Of a DNA stretch of 64,000 nucleotides, positions 17,448-26,436 are shown one piece after another (position 1 is the stretch's first letter; every line of letters begins with the position of its first letter). The position numbers and the translations under genes were made by a program. The stretch lies in the NCBI GenBank assembly GCA_905193225.1, contig CAJJNV010000004.1, forward strand, positions 1-64,000, read 5' to 3'. This DNA is from an uncultured Oscillospiraceae bacterium. GTDB taxonomy: Bacteria > Bacillota > Clostridia > Oscillospirales > Acutalibacteraceae. A model generated the notes under the pieces. That model searched no databases. It was not told the DNA's origin and was given only the letters and a program-made list of their open reading frames with translations.

Positions 17448-18041
17448 TTAAAATGACAGGGATTTAAGCTTTTTTCTCGCGCGGCAAACGGCATTGTCTA
17501 CCGCCTTTTTTGTCAGCGAAAGCTTTGAGGAAATTGCCTCGTAGGTGTTTCCCTTGAGGTAAAGCTTAAATACGGCAAACTCGGTTTTTGAAAGAATGCC
17601 TTCAAGCTCGCTGTATATTCTCTCAACCGTGTCCTTGGCGATAAGATCGTCCTCGGGAGAAGCTTTGTCGGCCAGAAGAGTGTCGCCCTGAATTTCGTCG
17701 ATGTAAAGCAGGGAGGATGAAGGAATCTTTTTTGCCGAAAGGGAGGAACGCACGGCCGAAATAATGTTTCTGTCTATGCAAAGAAGGGCAAATGTGTGGA
17801 AGGAGGCACCCCTGTCGTCGTTGTACGACCGTATGGCGCGAAGCAAGCCTATCATTCCTTCCTGGGCCAAATCCTCTTTATCGTAACCGTCGGAAAAATA
17901 TCCTTCGGCGCGGGAAATGACGATGGGCATATATCTGACGGTCAGCACGGTAAGCGCCGATGGGTTTCCATCCTGCACTGCTTTAACAAGCTGTTCGTCC
18001 GAAAGCTCGGCCTTATTTGTTTTTTTGTCGTCTCTTTGCAT
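17448..18041 (-). CDS. sigH: SigH-like sigma-70 family RNA polymerase sigma factor
   Basis: A 197-residue sigma factor of the SigH/sigma-30 type. Region 2 contains YDKEDLAQEGMIGLLRAI, followed by SFHTFALLCIDRNIISAV, which closely parallels Bacillus SigH. Region 4 ends with a helix-turn-helix: GNTYEAISSKLSLTKKAVDNAV. I start at 18041, where ggagaaaaac precedes the ATG; the frame continues upstream over the promoter. SigH directs the transition to stationary phase and early sporulation in relatives. The factor is encoded alone, not beside the usual rpmG/secE/nusG genes or rlmB. It could be a close paralogue rather than the orthologue. Confidence 0.8.
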   Translation of the reverse strand: MQRDDKKTNKAELSDEQLVKAVQDGNPSALTVLTVRYMPIVISRAEGYFSDGYDKEDLAQEGMIGLLRAIRSYNDDRGASFHTFALLCIDRNIISAVRSSLSAKKIPSSSLLYIDEIQGDTLLADKASPEDDLIAKDTVERIYSELEGILSKTEFAVFKLYLKGNTYEAISSKLSLTKKAVDNAVCRARKKLKSLSF

Positions 18042-18110
18042 GTTTTTCTCCGAAACAAGGAAAAAGAACACAGAAGATGCTATTCTGTTACATCTCTTTA
18101 ACCTATGGTC

Positions 18111-18139
18111 ATTATACAACAATACTTATATTTTGTCAA
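18111..18139 (-). promoter_or_regulatory. sigma-A promoter of the SigH-like gene
   Basis: On the minus strand TTGACA, 17-bp spacer and TATAAT, about 70 bp before the start. Confidence 0.8.
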
Positions 18140-18278
18140 CAATTATTCATCGTTTTAATTGATATTTATTAAATGTATACAAATATTTTGTCGATTTTGT
18201 AATATTGCAAAACAAAAATGTAAAATAATGAAATGTAGAACGCTGCAAATTTACTTTAAAGCAAGAAGGCGGATAAAA

Positions 18279-19910
18279 TTATCTGGAAAGACGGGCGTTG
18301 AATCGCTCTATAAGCTTTTTGAAATCTGCCGAAAGATTCCCGTTTTCCGAAAGTGAACTCTGCACCGCGTCATAAACATAGCGCAAAAGCACATCTCTTT
18401 GTTCAAGATTCGTAATGCACTGGGACTGTTCAAGCTGAACGATATAGTTTTTCCAGTTGTCGGTGTTATACAGTTCGTTTGCCTGAGCCTTTTTGAGAGC
18501 GGGAAGGGTACTTCTTGCAGAGCAGTATTCGGCACAGATCTTTGCCGAAAGGGCAAAGCTTTTAACAAAGTCGTAGGCTGCCTGTTGCTTTTCGGCATTT
18601 CCCGTGTCGGTTACGCAAAGGGCTGAAAGGTCAAGAGCCGAGACATAATTTTCGTTGATGGCCTTGGAAAGGGGAAAAGAGGTGAAATTAAATTTTGCCG
18701 ATGTTCCGAAAAGATTTTTGTATGAGATGTTTTTGGTAAATCCAAAGGCAGTCTTTCCGCCGATCAGCTGAGAAAACGACCAATTGTCGGAAACAAGCTT
18801 GTCGTTTTTAAGTTTTGAAAGGGACTCGATAAATCCTTCATAATCCTGAGCGTCGAAAGCGGCCGATCGTTCTTGTTCAAAAGTGCATCCGCGGGATCTG
18901 ATCGACGAGAAGAAAAGCTCCCCTATGGAATTGTAGCATTCTTCGCTAAAGGAAATTCCCAAGGGACAGATGGTGTCGGTTGCGGCGGCGATTTGCTTGC
19001 AGGTGTCGATCAGCTGGTCAAAATTGTCGGGGTTTTTAAGACCTAATGAGGCAAGTATATCGGGATTGGCGGTAAAGCAGGTCACAGTGCCTTCAAGAGG
19101 CAACCCATAAACCTTTTCACCGTTTGAAACGCCTGTAAAACAGGATTCGGTAAAGAATGAGGAAAGCTCTTTTGCCCCGTATTCGGAAATGTCCTTTATA
19201 AGGCCTGCGTTTGCAGCAGAATCGAGATATTTTCCGCCGAGTATTATCGCGTCAAAATAATCTCCGCTTTGTTTTTTGTCCGAAAGGAAATTTATTACCG
19301 ATGCTCTCTTGTCAAAATCCTTTTCGATAATTGTTATTTTAATGTTGCTGTGCTTTTTCTCGTATTCGGAAACGGCATTTGCAAGAGCCTGACTGCCCGA
19401 AGGAGCAAGCAGCTTTATCTCGGTTTTGCCGTCAGCGTCTTTGCTTTGGTCGGATTCTTGACTGCCGGTTTGAGGCTCGTCCGTTTGGTTTGATGCGTCG
19501 CTTTCGGTTACCGCGGAAAGAATCTTGTCATTTTCGCTGACCGGTACCTTCACGGTCAGTTTAAGAATGGAATTCCCGTCTTTGTCGTATTTTTCGATCT
19601 GCTGACCGTCCTCTATGAGGGCCGACCATTCGGATATCTGCTCGCCGTCTTTGGAAAAGAGTTTAAGTGTCTCGCCGCCGAGGCTGTCAAGGGCGATTTC
19701 TCCGCTTTTACCTTCGATTTCGGCATTGTCATAAAGATCGGAAAAATTCCAGTAAAGGTTGGAATTGACGATATAGGTTTTTTCGGTCTGTTCCGAAATC
19801 ACCGATTCGGGCTCTGAAGAATCAGACGGCTGCTCGGGAGTTTTGGAACAAGAAGCAAGAAGCATTGTTGCGGTAAAAATGGCCGCGATTTTTAATATAT
19901 GTTTTTTCAT
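18279..19910 (-). CDS. solute-binding lipoprotein (extracellular family 1-like)
   Basis: A 543-residue exported lipoprotein. The N-terminus MKKHILKIAAIFTATML leads to the lipobox LLASC with Cys21. Residues about 45-125 form a separate small domain, then a Ser/Asp/Gln-rich linker, and from about 163 a periplasmic binding fold typical of ABC sugar-binding proteins: IKLLAPSGSQALANAVSEYEK, later YGLPLEGTVTCFTANPDIL. No ABC permease or ATPase gene is near. It lies 2 bp after the permease gene at 19913-21112 and is probably co-transcribed with it. The ligand is unknown. Confidence 0.8.
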   Translation of the reverse strand: MKKHILKIAAIFTATMLLASCSKTPEQPSDSSEPESVISEQTEKTYIVNSNLYWNFSDLYDNAEIEGKSGEIALDSLGGETLKLFSKDGEQISEWSALIEDGQQIEKYDKDGNSILKLTVKVPVSENDKILSAVTESDASNQTDEPQTGSQESDQSKDADGKTEIKLLAPSGSQALANAVSEYEKKHSNIKITIIEKDFDKRASVINFLSDKKQSGDYFDAIILGGKYLDSAANAGLIKDISEYGAKELSSFFTESCFTGVSNGEKVYGLPLEGTVTCFTANPDILASLGLKNPDNFDQLIDTCKQIAAATDTICPLGISFSEECYNSIGELFFSSIRSRGCTFEQERSAAFDAQDYEGFIESLSKLKNDKLVSDNWSFSQLIGGKTAFGFTKNISYKNLFGTSAKFNFTSFPLSKAINENYVSALDLSALCVTDTGNAEKQQAAYDFVKSFALSAKICAEYCSARSTLPALKKAQANELYNTDNWKNYIVQLEQSQCITNLEQRDVLLRYVYDAVQSSLSENGNLSADFKKLIERFNARLSR

Positions 19911-19912
19911 AC

Positions 19913-21112
19913 TTACACCACTGTCTCTTTATTGTTTTGCAAGTCTGCTTTTTCGGCGGCGTCGGAGGGGAGGGGGTCTGAGCCGTCGGTTGGGCTATCC
20001 CGATCGTCGCTTCCTCCGCCGTTTTCTTCCGAAAGCTCCTCGGCCTTGACCGATTTCCATATGTGGATAAGGCCGGCCTCCTGAAGCTTGGCGACGATTA
20101 TTATCATTATGGGGAAACATATCATACCGAGCAGTCCCACGGTATTAAGACCGAGATACATAGCCATCAGTGTGACGATGGGAGGCAGTCCCACCTGTTT
20201 TCCGATAATTTTAGGTTCGATGATATTTCTGACCACAATTATAAAAACGTAAAGAAGTATAAGCTCAAGACCGAGGGTGGAATTGCCGCTGACAAGCTCT
20301 ACAATTCCCCAGGGAATGAGCGCCGTACCCGTTCCGAGTACCGGTACAATGTCGATAATAGCAATAAAGAAGGCAAGCGTCCCGGCATATGGCACGTCGA
20401 AAATGAGAAACCCCACAAAAAGTTCGACAAAAATTATGAGAAAGATTAAAATGTATCCTCTAAGCATCTTCAAAACGTTTTCCATAAAGAGCTGCTTTGA
20501 ATGACGTATGAGATGCTGATTTTTCGGTGAAAACTGTTTTAAAATGAAGGCGGTTATGCGGTTGTAATCGTTGGTGATAAAGCAGGATGCAACAATGGAA
20601 ATAATGGTTGTGAGCATCAGCCCGGGAATATTTGAAATAACGCTCGTTGCAAAGGATGTAACGGCGTTTGAAGCGGCAGACACGCCGTTTTCGGCCATTG
20701 TGAGAGGTGCGTTTCTAAGCGCGTCGGCGAGGCCTTCTGGCAGAGTATCGAGCCAGTCGGAAAGGTTGTCGCTTATGTTCTGGAAGGTTTCCTGAAACAC
20801 CGGAATGTTGGATTTCATCCAGCCAATCAGACCATACACCTCGTTATATATCTTGACTCCAAGGAAGATTATAAGCCCGAATACCAGCCCGAGTATGAAC
20901 AACACGAAAAGTGACGACCAAAGCACCCGGGGAGTGTGGGTATGCTTTGAAAGCCAGCCCACCGGTTTTTGAAGAATGAGGGCGCAAATAAAGCCTATAA
21001 AAAACGGCAAAAGCCATATGGTCAGGTATTTAAGCACAAAAAAGACGATGGCGCATATCAGCGCGACGTACGCCGTATTAACGATAAATTTTCTTTTTCC
21101 GTCAATGGTCAT
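19913..21112 (-). CDS. AI-2E/PerM family transporter, YtvI-like
   Basis: A 399-residue membrane protein with about eight predicted helices and the family arrangement: two N-terminal helices, a soluble segment near 85-150, then the central block with LRGYILIFLIIFVELFVGFLI and IDIVPVLGTGTALIPWGIVEL, and IVVRNIIEPKIIGKQVGLPP, the most conserved signature. Sporulation protein YtvI belongs to this family, and the length and N-terminus fit it, but the assignment among paralogues is not firm. The C-terminus is a hydrophilic Asp/Ser-rich tail. SD caggagg is strong. Confidence 0.8.
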   Translation of the reverse strand: MTIDGKRKFIVNTAYVALICAIVFFVLKYLTIWLLPFFIGFICALILQKPVGWLSKHTHTPRVLWSSLFVLFILGLVFGLIIFLGVKIYNEVYGLIGWMKSNIPVFQETFQNISDNLSDWLDTLPEGLADALRNAPLTMAENGVSAASNAVTSFATSVISNIPGLMLTTIISIVASCFITNDYNRITAFILKQFSPKNQHLIRHSKQLFMENVLKMLRGYILIFLIIFVELFVGFLIFDVPYAGTLAFFIAIIDIVPVLGTGTALIPWGIVELVSGNSTLGLELILLYVFIIVVRNIIEPKIIGKQVGLPPIVTLMAMYLGLNTVGLLGMICFPIMIIIVAKLQEAGLIHIWKSVKAEELSEENGGGSDDRDSPTDGSDPLPSDAAEKADLQNNKETVV

Positions 21113-21182
21113 TCGGCCGCCTCCTGAAAAATAAAATGAAAATTTATTATGTTGACAAAAAATATGTTTATAGTTAACTCAC

Positions 21183-21211
21183 ATTATACAATATGTAAGG
21201 CTTTTTTTCAA
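21183..21211 (-). promoter_or_regulatory. sigma-A promoter of the permease-lipoprotein pair
   Basis: Minus strand TTGAAA, 17-bp spacer, TATAAT, about 70 bp before the permease ATG. Confidence 0.7.
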
Positions 21212-21380
21212 GGGCTTAACGAAATTATAACAATATTTTAAATTTATAAACATAAAAGTTAAGCAACAGATGCTCGAAAACGTATGTGTGCGTTATGCTT
21301 GAGATATTTGCCGAGAGGAAAATACAGCAAAGCGGCTAAAACGGTTAAAAAGGGTGTACGAATGGAAAAAAAGGTAATAG

Positions 21381-21412
21381 AAAAACTCCAAGAACAGCGT
21401 TCTTGGAGTTTT
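21381..21412 (-). terminator. terminator of tRNA-Gln
   Basis: A 14-bp perfect stem (aaaactccaagaac with its complement) with a 3-nt loop directly abuts the CCA end; the minus strand gives the T-run. Confidence 0.85.
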
Positions 21413-21485
21413 GGCTGCGGAACTAGGATTTGAACCCAGACAAACAGAGTCAGAGTCTGCCGTGCTACCCTTACACAATTCCGCA
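21412..21485 (-). tRNA. tRNA-Gln (anticodon CTG)
   Basis: The 74-nt minus-strand sequence has a 7-bp acceptor stem TGCGGAA/TTCCGCA, D arm, anticodon stem GCAGA/TCTGT with loop CTCTGAC (anticodon CTG, reads CAG), T loop TTCAAAT and an encoded GCCA end. The U1-A72 pair is a glutamine identity feature. Confidence 0.95.
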
Positions 21486-21512
21486 ATGGCTCTCTCAACT
21501 GAAAGCTTGACT

Positions 21513-21541
21513 ATTATATATTATCCGTCTTTAATTGTCAA
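21513..21541 (-). promoter_or_regulatory. consensus promoter of tRNA-Gln
   Basis: Minus strand TTGACA, 17-bp spacer, TATAAT, an exact consensus match, 27 bp before the tRNA. Confidence 0.85.
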
Positions 21542-21622
21542 CCCTCTTTTTTGATTTTTTTAAAAAAACACTCAATATTTTTTTAATCTGAAATACAACT
21601 CGATTTTTCGGAAAAATAGAGT

Positions 21623-21651
21623 TTGACAATTAAAAATGTCGGTGATATAAT
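21623..21651 (+). promoter_or_regulatory. consensus promoter of the zinc-ribbon gene at 21695
   Basis: TTGACA, 17-bp spacer, TATAAT. It faces away from the tRNA-Gln promoter, which lies about 80 bp to the left. Confidence 0.85.
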
Positions 21652-21694
21652 TATATGTAGGAATTATCCGCATAATCTTTTTGGAGATGATTTT

Positions 21695-22111
21695 ATGACA
21701 TTCTTTGATGAATCGGTATCCACTGCAAGAGATATTTTATCGGCAGGAGCGCAGAAGGCCTCCGAAACAATCGAAATTCAGAAAATCAAAATTGCCATTG
21801 CAAGAAAGAAATCTTCCATTAACGCCGCCCTTAAAAATCTCGGCAAGGCATACTACGACAGCCGCAAAAACGACTGCTCTGCCGCCGGACTTTGCGACAG
21901 CGTTGTTGAGGACATAGACCTTAAGGTGGCCGAGCTTGCCGAGCTTGAGGAAAAGCTGGCCGACGCCAGAAAACTCAAACGCTGCTCTAAATGCGGAAGC
22001 AGAAACCGCATTGATGCCTCCTTTTGCAACTTTTGCGGCGCCCGTCTTGACGATGATATGTTTTGCAGCGGCGACGAAGCTTTTGAAAAGAACAAAAAAG
22101 ACGCAGAATAA
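21695..22111 (+). CDS. coiled-coil zinc-ribbon protein, unknown function
   Basis: A 138-residue protein. Residues about 10-90 are predicted helical, Ala/Lys/Glu-rich and probably coiled-coil; from about 98 there is a zinc ribbon of the form CSKCG-x9-CNFCG. Such small helix-plus-ribbon proteins are widespread in Clostridia without a known role. The ATG at 21695 has ttggag 8 bp upstream; the in-frame sequence before it lies over the promoter. Single-gene unit with its own promoter and terminator. Confidence 0.8.
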   Translation: MTFFDESVSTARDILSAGAQKASETIEIQKIKIAIARKKSSINAALKNLGKAYYDSRKNDCSAAGLCDSVVEDIDLKVAELAELEEKLADARKLKRCSKCGSRNRIDASFCNFCGARLDDDMFCSGDEAFEKNKKDAE

Positions 22112-22210
22112 GAGCAATCATACCGATTGTGATTAAATTTAATTACAGAAAAAGTCCTGCCATTTGAAGGACCGACATTATGTATCTATTTTGATTACAA
22201 ACAGCAATGC

Positions 22211-22246
22211 AAAAAGGCGACAGAGACTCTCTGCCGCCCTTTTTTA
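22211..22246 (+). terminator. terminator after the coiled-coil zinc-ribbon gene
   Basis: Stem ggcg-a-cagag / ctctg-c-cgcc with a 3-nt loop and T-run. The rest of the 22112-22454 gap holds only this hairpin and the one at 22387; I see no gene there. Confidence 0.75.
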
Positions 22247-22386
22247 TGAGAATTTATTTTTATAACTTGTATGGCCGCAAATCGCCGCACATCTGACTTG
22301 ATTATATTTACAGCTATAAACTGCATTTAGTGTGCATACTGCTCAAAATATATTTGCAATCCAAACCGTACCATATCGCTGAATTT

Positions 22387-22415
22387 AAAAACGGCTTCCG
22401 AAGAAGCCGCTTTTT
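22387..22415 (-). terminator. terminator of the aminotransferase gene
   Basis: cggcttc/gaagccg with loop cgaa; on the minus strand it is followed by a T-run. Confidence 0.75.
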
Positions 22416-22454
22416 GTTTATATGGTTTGCTTAGAGAATACGCTGCTCTTTTGC

Positions 22455-23723
22455 TCAGCCGAGAAGCTTTTCGGCTGTGGCAAGCTTGCAGCACAGGGTA
22501 AACAACTGCATGGCAAGGTCAAGTTCCTCAACCGGCGGGAAGGAGGGAGAAAGACGGATGTTTTTATTCTCGGGATCCTTTCCGTAAGGGAAGGTAGCGC
22601 CTGCGTCGGTAAGCTTTACGCCGGCCTGATCGCAAAGTGAAACCACCTCTTTTGCGCAGCCGTAGTTAAGATCCACACTGACGAAATATCCGCCGTTCGG
22701 AGCGGTATAGGTTATAATATCGTCGCCCGAAAGGTCATTTTTAAGGTGGTTTAAAACAACCTCGAATCTCGGGCGGAGCTTGGAAGCGTGCAGCTTCATA
22801 TGGTCGAGAATGCCTTTGGTATTTTTAAAGAAGCAGAGATGGCCCAGCTGATTCATCTTGTCGGGGCCGATGGTCTGATATTTAAGACGGCTGAGCAGAA
22901 TCTTTTTGTTGTTCAGCGAGCAGGCAACTGCCGAAACGCCGCTTCCGGGATAGGCAATTTTGGAGGTTGAGGCAAACATAAAGTAAATGTCCTCGTTGCC
23001 GGTCTTTTCGCATTCCTTTGCAAGGTTCAAAAGGGTGTCTTTACGGTCGTCGTAAAGATCGTGAACGGCATAGGCATTGTCCCAGAAAATTCTGAAGTCC
23101 TTTGCGGCCGGTTTAAGGGCGGCAAAGCGGCGGACGGTCTCGTCGGAATATGTGATACCGGTGGGGTTGGAGTATTTAGGAACGCACCAGATTCCCTTGA
23201 CCGTCGGGTCCTTAACAAGCTCTTCAACCGCGTCCATATCGGGGCCCTGCTCGGTCATTTTAACGGTTATAAGCTCAAATCCGAAATACTCTGTCACGCA
23301 GAAATGACGGTCGTAACCGGGGGAGGGACAGAGAAATTTAATCTTTTCCTGCTTGCACCAGGGAGTGTCTCCGAAACCGTGGGTATAGCCCTGAGAAATG
23401 CAGTCAAACATAACATTAAGGGAAGAGTTTCCGCCCAAAATGACATTGTCGGCGTTAACGCCAAGCATATCGGCAAACATCTGACGAACCTCGGGCAGAC
23501 CGTCGATACAGCCGTAGTTGCGGCAATCGATGCCGCCGTTTTTGCTGTATGTAACATAGTCGACGCAGTCGCAAAGACCGGTTGAAAGGTCGAGCTGCTC
23601 GGCAGAGGGCTTTCCTCTTGACATATCAAGATTCAGGTTTCTGCTTTTAAAATCGTCATACTGCTTTTGGAGGTTTTCTTTAAGCTCGGCAAGCTGCTGC
23701 TTGCTCATATCCTTGAACGACAT
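22455..23723 (-). CDS. PLP-dependent aminotransferase, aspartate aminotransferase type Ic-like
   Basis: A 422-residue fold-type I aminotransferase. It has LDMSRGKPSAEQLDLS near the N-terminus, GGNSSLNVMFDCI for PLP phosphate, CVPKYSNPTGITYS with the cofactor Asn, FRIFWDNAYAVHDL with the pyridine-N Asp, and the Schiff-base Lys255 in STSKIAYPG. These marks fit the type Ic aspartate aminotransferases of Clostridia and actinobacteria. Likely reaction: aspartate plus 2-oxoglutarate to oxaloacetate plus glutamate. ATG at 23723 has aaagga 10 bp upstream. It follows asnS on the same strand, so both are tied to aspartate/asparagine, although a hairpin separates them. Confidence 0.88.
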   Translation of the reverse strand: MSFKDMSKQQLAELKENLQKQYDDFKSRNLNLDMSRGKPSAEQLDLSTGLCDCVDYVTYSKNGGIDCRNYGCIDGLPEVRQMFADMLGVNADNVILGGNSSLNVMFDCISQGYTHGFGDTPWCKQEKIKFLCPSPGYDRHFCVTEYFGFELITVKMTEQGPDMDAVEELVKDPTVKGIWCVPKYSNPTGITYSDETVRRFAALKPAAKDFRIFWDNAYAVHDLYDDRKDTLLNLAKECEKTGNEDIYFMFASTSKIAYPGSGVSAVACSLNNKKILLSRLKYQTIGPDKMNQLGHLCFFKNTKGILDHMKLHASKLRPRFEVVLNHLKNDLSGDDIITYTAPNGGYFVSVDLNYGCAKEVVSLCDQAGVKLTDAGATFPYGKDPENKNIRLSPSFPPVEELDLAMQLFTLCCKLATAEKLLG

Positions 23724-23797
23724 TATAATCAAGTCCTTTGATAAAATAAAATCTCAAAAAAATAAGGCTAAAACAAAACTGCAAAAAGGGGATAAAA

Positions 23798-23826
23798 GGA
23801 TGGACTTGGTCAGATCAAGTCCATCC
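23798..23826 (-). terminator. hairpin terminator after asnS
   Basis: Perfect 11-bp stem ggatggacttg/caagtccatcc with a 7-nt loop; the minus strand continues ttttatccccttttt. Some read-through into the aminotransferase gene is possible. Confidence 0.75.
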
Positions 23827-23833
23827 GATCAAA

Positions 23834-25228
23834 TCAAAATTCCGCGCTGCCGGTAGTTCTCGGGAAGGGGAGTACGTCGCGGATGTTCTGAACGCCGGTG
23901 ATGTACATGATTATGCGCTCGAATCCAAGGCCGAATCCCGAATGCTTGACCCCGCCGTATTTGCGAAGATCGAGATACCACCAATAATCCTTTTCGTCAA
24001 GACCAAGCTCTTCCATACGGGTACGTAGCACGTCGAGACGTTCTTCCCTCTGACTTCCGCCGATTATCTCGCCCACTCCGGGAACGAGGCAGTCCATGGC
24101 GGCAACCGTCTTTCCGTCGTCGTTCTGGCGCATATAGAAGGCTTTTATTTCCTTTGGATAGTCTATAACAAAGAGGGGCTTTTTATAAATTTTTTCGGTG
24201 AGATATCTCTCGTGCTCGGTCTGAAGGTCAACGCCCCAACTGACGGGATAGTCGAATTCATCATTGTGTTTTTCGAGAATTTCCACCGCCTCGGTGTATG
24301 TTACGCAGCCGAAATCCGAGCTTCTTACAAACTCAAGGCGCTCGAGCAGACCCTTATCCACAAAGCTGTTGAAGAACTGCATTTCATCGGGACAGGTCTT
24401 TAAAATGTGGTTGATGATGTGCTTTATCATAGCCTCGGCAAGCTTCATATCGTCCTTTAAATCGAAGAAGGCCATTTCCGGCTCGATCATCCAAAACTCG
24501 GCGGCGTGGCGGTTGGTGAAGCTTTCCTCGGCGCGGAAGGTGGGACCGAATGTATAAACCTTGCCGAAGGCCATAGCCATACACTCGGCCGAAAGCTGAC
24601 CCGATACGGTGAGGGAGGTGGGCTTGCCGAAAAAGTCTTTTGAAAAATCAACATTGCCGTCCTCGGTTTTAGGAGGATCCTCGGGATCGAGGGTGGTTAC
24701 CCTGAACATCTCTCCGGCGCCTTCACAGTCGCTGCCGGTGATGAGGGGAGTGTGGGCGTAAACAAAACCCTGAGAATGGAAAAATTCGTGAATGGCAAAG
24801 GCACATTCCGAACGTACGCGGAAAACGGCATTGAAAAGATTGGTGCGGGGACGAAGATGAGCTATCGAACGAAGAAACTCAACACTGTGACGCTTTTTCT
24901 GAAGGGGATAGTCGGGGGTGGAGGTTCCTTCGACGGTTATTTCGTCGGCGTGAATTTCAAAGGGCTGGCGCATCTCGGGGGTTAGCACGACGGTGCCTTT
25001 AACGGTCACTGCGGCGCCGACATTAAGCTTTGCGATTTCCTTAAAATTGCCGACCTTTCCGTCCTCGAAAACTACCTGGACGCATTTAAAGGAGCTGCCG
25101 TCGTTAAGCTCAATAAAACCGATGGTCTTGGAGTCGCGCACGGTCCTTGCCCAACCCGATACTACCACCTGCTTTTGGTCAAAAGAGGCATAGTCGGACA
25201 GCAGAGTTTTAAGTTCACATCTTTCCAT
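23834..25228 (-). CDS. asnS: asparaginyl-tRNA synthetase
   Basis: A 464-residue class IIb aminoacyl-tRNA synthetase that charges tRNA-Asn. The N-terminal OB-fold (about 10-105) includes VVVSGWARTVRDSKTIGFI. The catalytic domain has motif 2 FRAEESFTNRHAAEFWMIEPE and motif 3 GFGLGFERIIMY. The C-terminal INDIRDVLPFPR-type ending (here NIRDVLPFPRTTGSAEF) distinguishes AsnRS/AspRS. Length is standard for AsnS. No T-box leader is seen in the upstream spacer. Confidence 0.96.
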   Translation of the reverse strand: MERCELKTLLSDYASFDQKQVVVSGWARTVRDSKTIGFIELNDGSSFKCVQVVFEDGKVGNFKEIAKLNVGAAVTVKGTVVLTPEMRQPFEIHADEITVEGTSTPDYPLQKKRHSVEFLRSIAHLRPRTNLFNAVFRVRSECAFAIHEFFHSQGFVYAHTPLITGSDCEGAGEMFRVTTLDPEDPPKTEDGNVDFSKDFFGKPTSLTVSGQLSAECMAMAFGKVYTFGPTFRAEESFTNRHAAEFWMIEPEMAFFDLKDDMKLAEAMIKHIINHILKTCPDEMQFFNSFVDKGLLERLEFVRSSDFGCVTYTEAVEILEKHNDEFDYPVSWGVDLQTEHERYLTEKIYKKPLFVIDYPKEIKAFYMRQNDDGKTVAAMDCLVPGVGEIIGGSQREERLDVLRTRMEELGLDEKDYWWYLDLRKYGGVKHSGFGLGFERIIMYITGVQNIRDVLPFPRTTGSAEF

Positions 25229-25271
25229 AAATATATCTCCAATTCATAATTATGTCTCTTGATATCAACTT

Positions 25272-25300
25272 ATTATATATCAAGTGCAATCATATAACAA
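25272..25300 (-). promoter_or_regulatory. probable promoter of asnS
   Basis: Minus strand TTGTTA, 17-bp spacer, TATAAT about 45 bp before the start. Confidence 0.5.
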
Positions 25301-25352
25301 TACCTAATTTTTAATTTGGCTATGTTTTTTTTGACTGTTTGGTATGCAAAAC

Positions 25353-25381
25353 TTGAAAAAGAAGGGTGACTGTGGTAAAAT
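25353..25381 (+). promoter_or_regulatory. promoter of the lipoylation operon
   Basis: TTGAAA, 17-bp spacer, TAAAAT, about 30 bp before the first lplA. Confidence 0.65.
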
Positions 25382-25411
25382 AGCCGAAAAGACCGAGAGA
25401 GAAGTGAAAAA

Positions 25412-26344
25412 ATGATAACCTTTGAAAATCGCCGTACAGACCCTTTTTTTAATCAGGCCTTTGAGGAATATGTTTTCGAGCATTTTCAAAGGGGCAACAT
25501 TTTTTTCACCTGGCAAAACTCTCCGGCGGTAATTGTGGGACAGAATCAAAACATCTACCGCGAGGTCGACATTTTAAAGCTTTCGGAAAAAAACATCCCG
25601 GTGGTCAGAAGAATGACCGGCGGCGGAACGGTTTATCACGATCTCGGAAATATAAACTACACTTTTATTTCAAACAGCGACCGAAATCTCAGCTACGACC
25701 GGTTTTTAGACCCTGTGATAAACGCTTTATGTGCCCTTGGCTTAAACGCCCATAAAAACAGCGTTTGCGACATTGCCATAGACGGGCTTAAAATTTCGGG
25801 AAGCGCTCAGCGCACCTGCAAGGGCAGGGTACTTCACCACGGAACACTGCTTTTTGATTGCGATTTAACGCTGCTCGATTGTCTGACCGCCAAAACCAAA
25901 AATCAGAGCATCGACACAAAAGGCACCCTTTCGACGGTCAGCAGGGTGACAAATATCTCGGCTCATCTAAGGGAGCAAATGACGGTGAGCGAATTTGAAA
26001 GCTACCTTAAAAATGCCGTTGCAAAAGATGCGGCGATAGAGCGGCTTTCGGATGAGGACATTGAAGGTATAAATACCCTGTGTCTCGAAAAATATCACAG
26101 CGACGACTGGACATACGGCAAGACCCCATCCTTTAATTTTAAAAAGCAGGGCCTTTTTAAGGGACAGGAAATTACCGTCGAATATTCGGCAAAAAAAGGG
26201 CTCGTTACCGAAGGACTTATTACCTGCGAATGTATCGAAACCGGCAGAGTAGACCTTGCGGGACAGAGCATTGCTTTTGAAAATCTCAAAAGGATATCGT
26301 CCGCTCTTTGCGGAAACGATGATTTGATAAAATATCTCGTGTAG
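25412..26344 (+). CDS. lplA: lipoate-protein ligase A homologue, copy 1
   Basis: A 310-residue biotin/lipoate ligase-fold protein. LplA uses ATP to form lipoyl-AMP and transfers lipoate to a lysine of lipoyl domains. Seen: RRMTGGGTVYHD at 66-77 (nucleotide/lipoyl loop), the conserved lysine Lys127 in DGLKISGSAQ, HHGTLLF, and a C-terminal accessory domain of about 80 residues. The usual Asn of the NDI motif is Cys here (CDIAIDG). A lysine, not a LipL/LipM-type catalytic cysteine, argues for a ligase. It opens an operon with a lipoyl carrier, lipA and a second lplA. Confidence 0.9.
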   Translation: MITFENRRTDPFFNQAFEEYVFEHFQRGNIFFTWQNSPAVIVGQNQNIYREVDILKLSEKNIPVVRRMTGGGTVYHDLGNINYTFISNSDRNLSYDRFLDPVINALCALGLNAHKNSVCDIAIDGLKISGSAQRTCKGRVLHHGTLLFDCDLTLLDCLTAKTKNQSIDTKGTLSTVSRVTNISAHLREQMTVSEFESYLKNAVAKDAAIERLSDEDIEGINTLCLEKYHSDDWTYGKTPSFNFKKQGLFKGQEITVEYSAKKGLVTEGLITCECIETGRVDLAGQSIAFENLKRISSALCGNDDLIKYLV

Positions 26345-26436
26345 CGAATGCTTTTTGCGATGTTCAAGTGTTTTTATGACAAAAAAGAATAACGACAAAA
26401 CCACAGAAAATGAAAAAATCGAAAGGATTTGAAAAT

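Noticed and set aside
25229..25411. T-box leader for asnS
   Set aside because: No specifier stem, T-box sequence or terminator/antiterminator pair is visible; the spacer is short and shared with the divergent lplA promoter.
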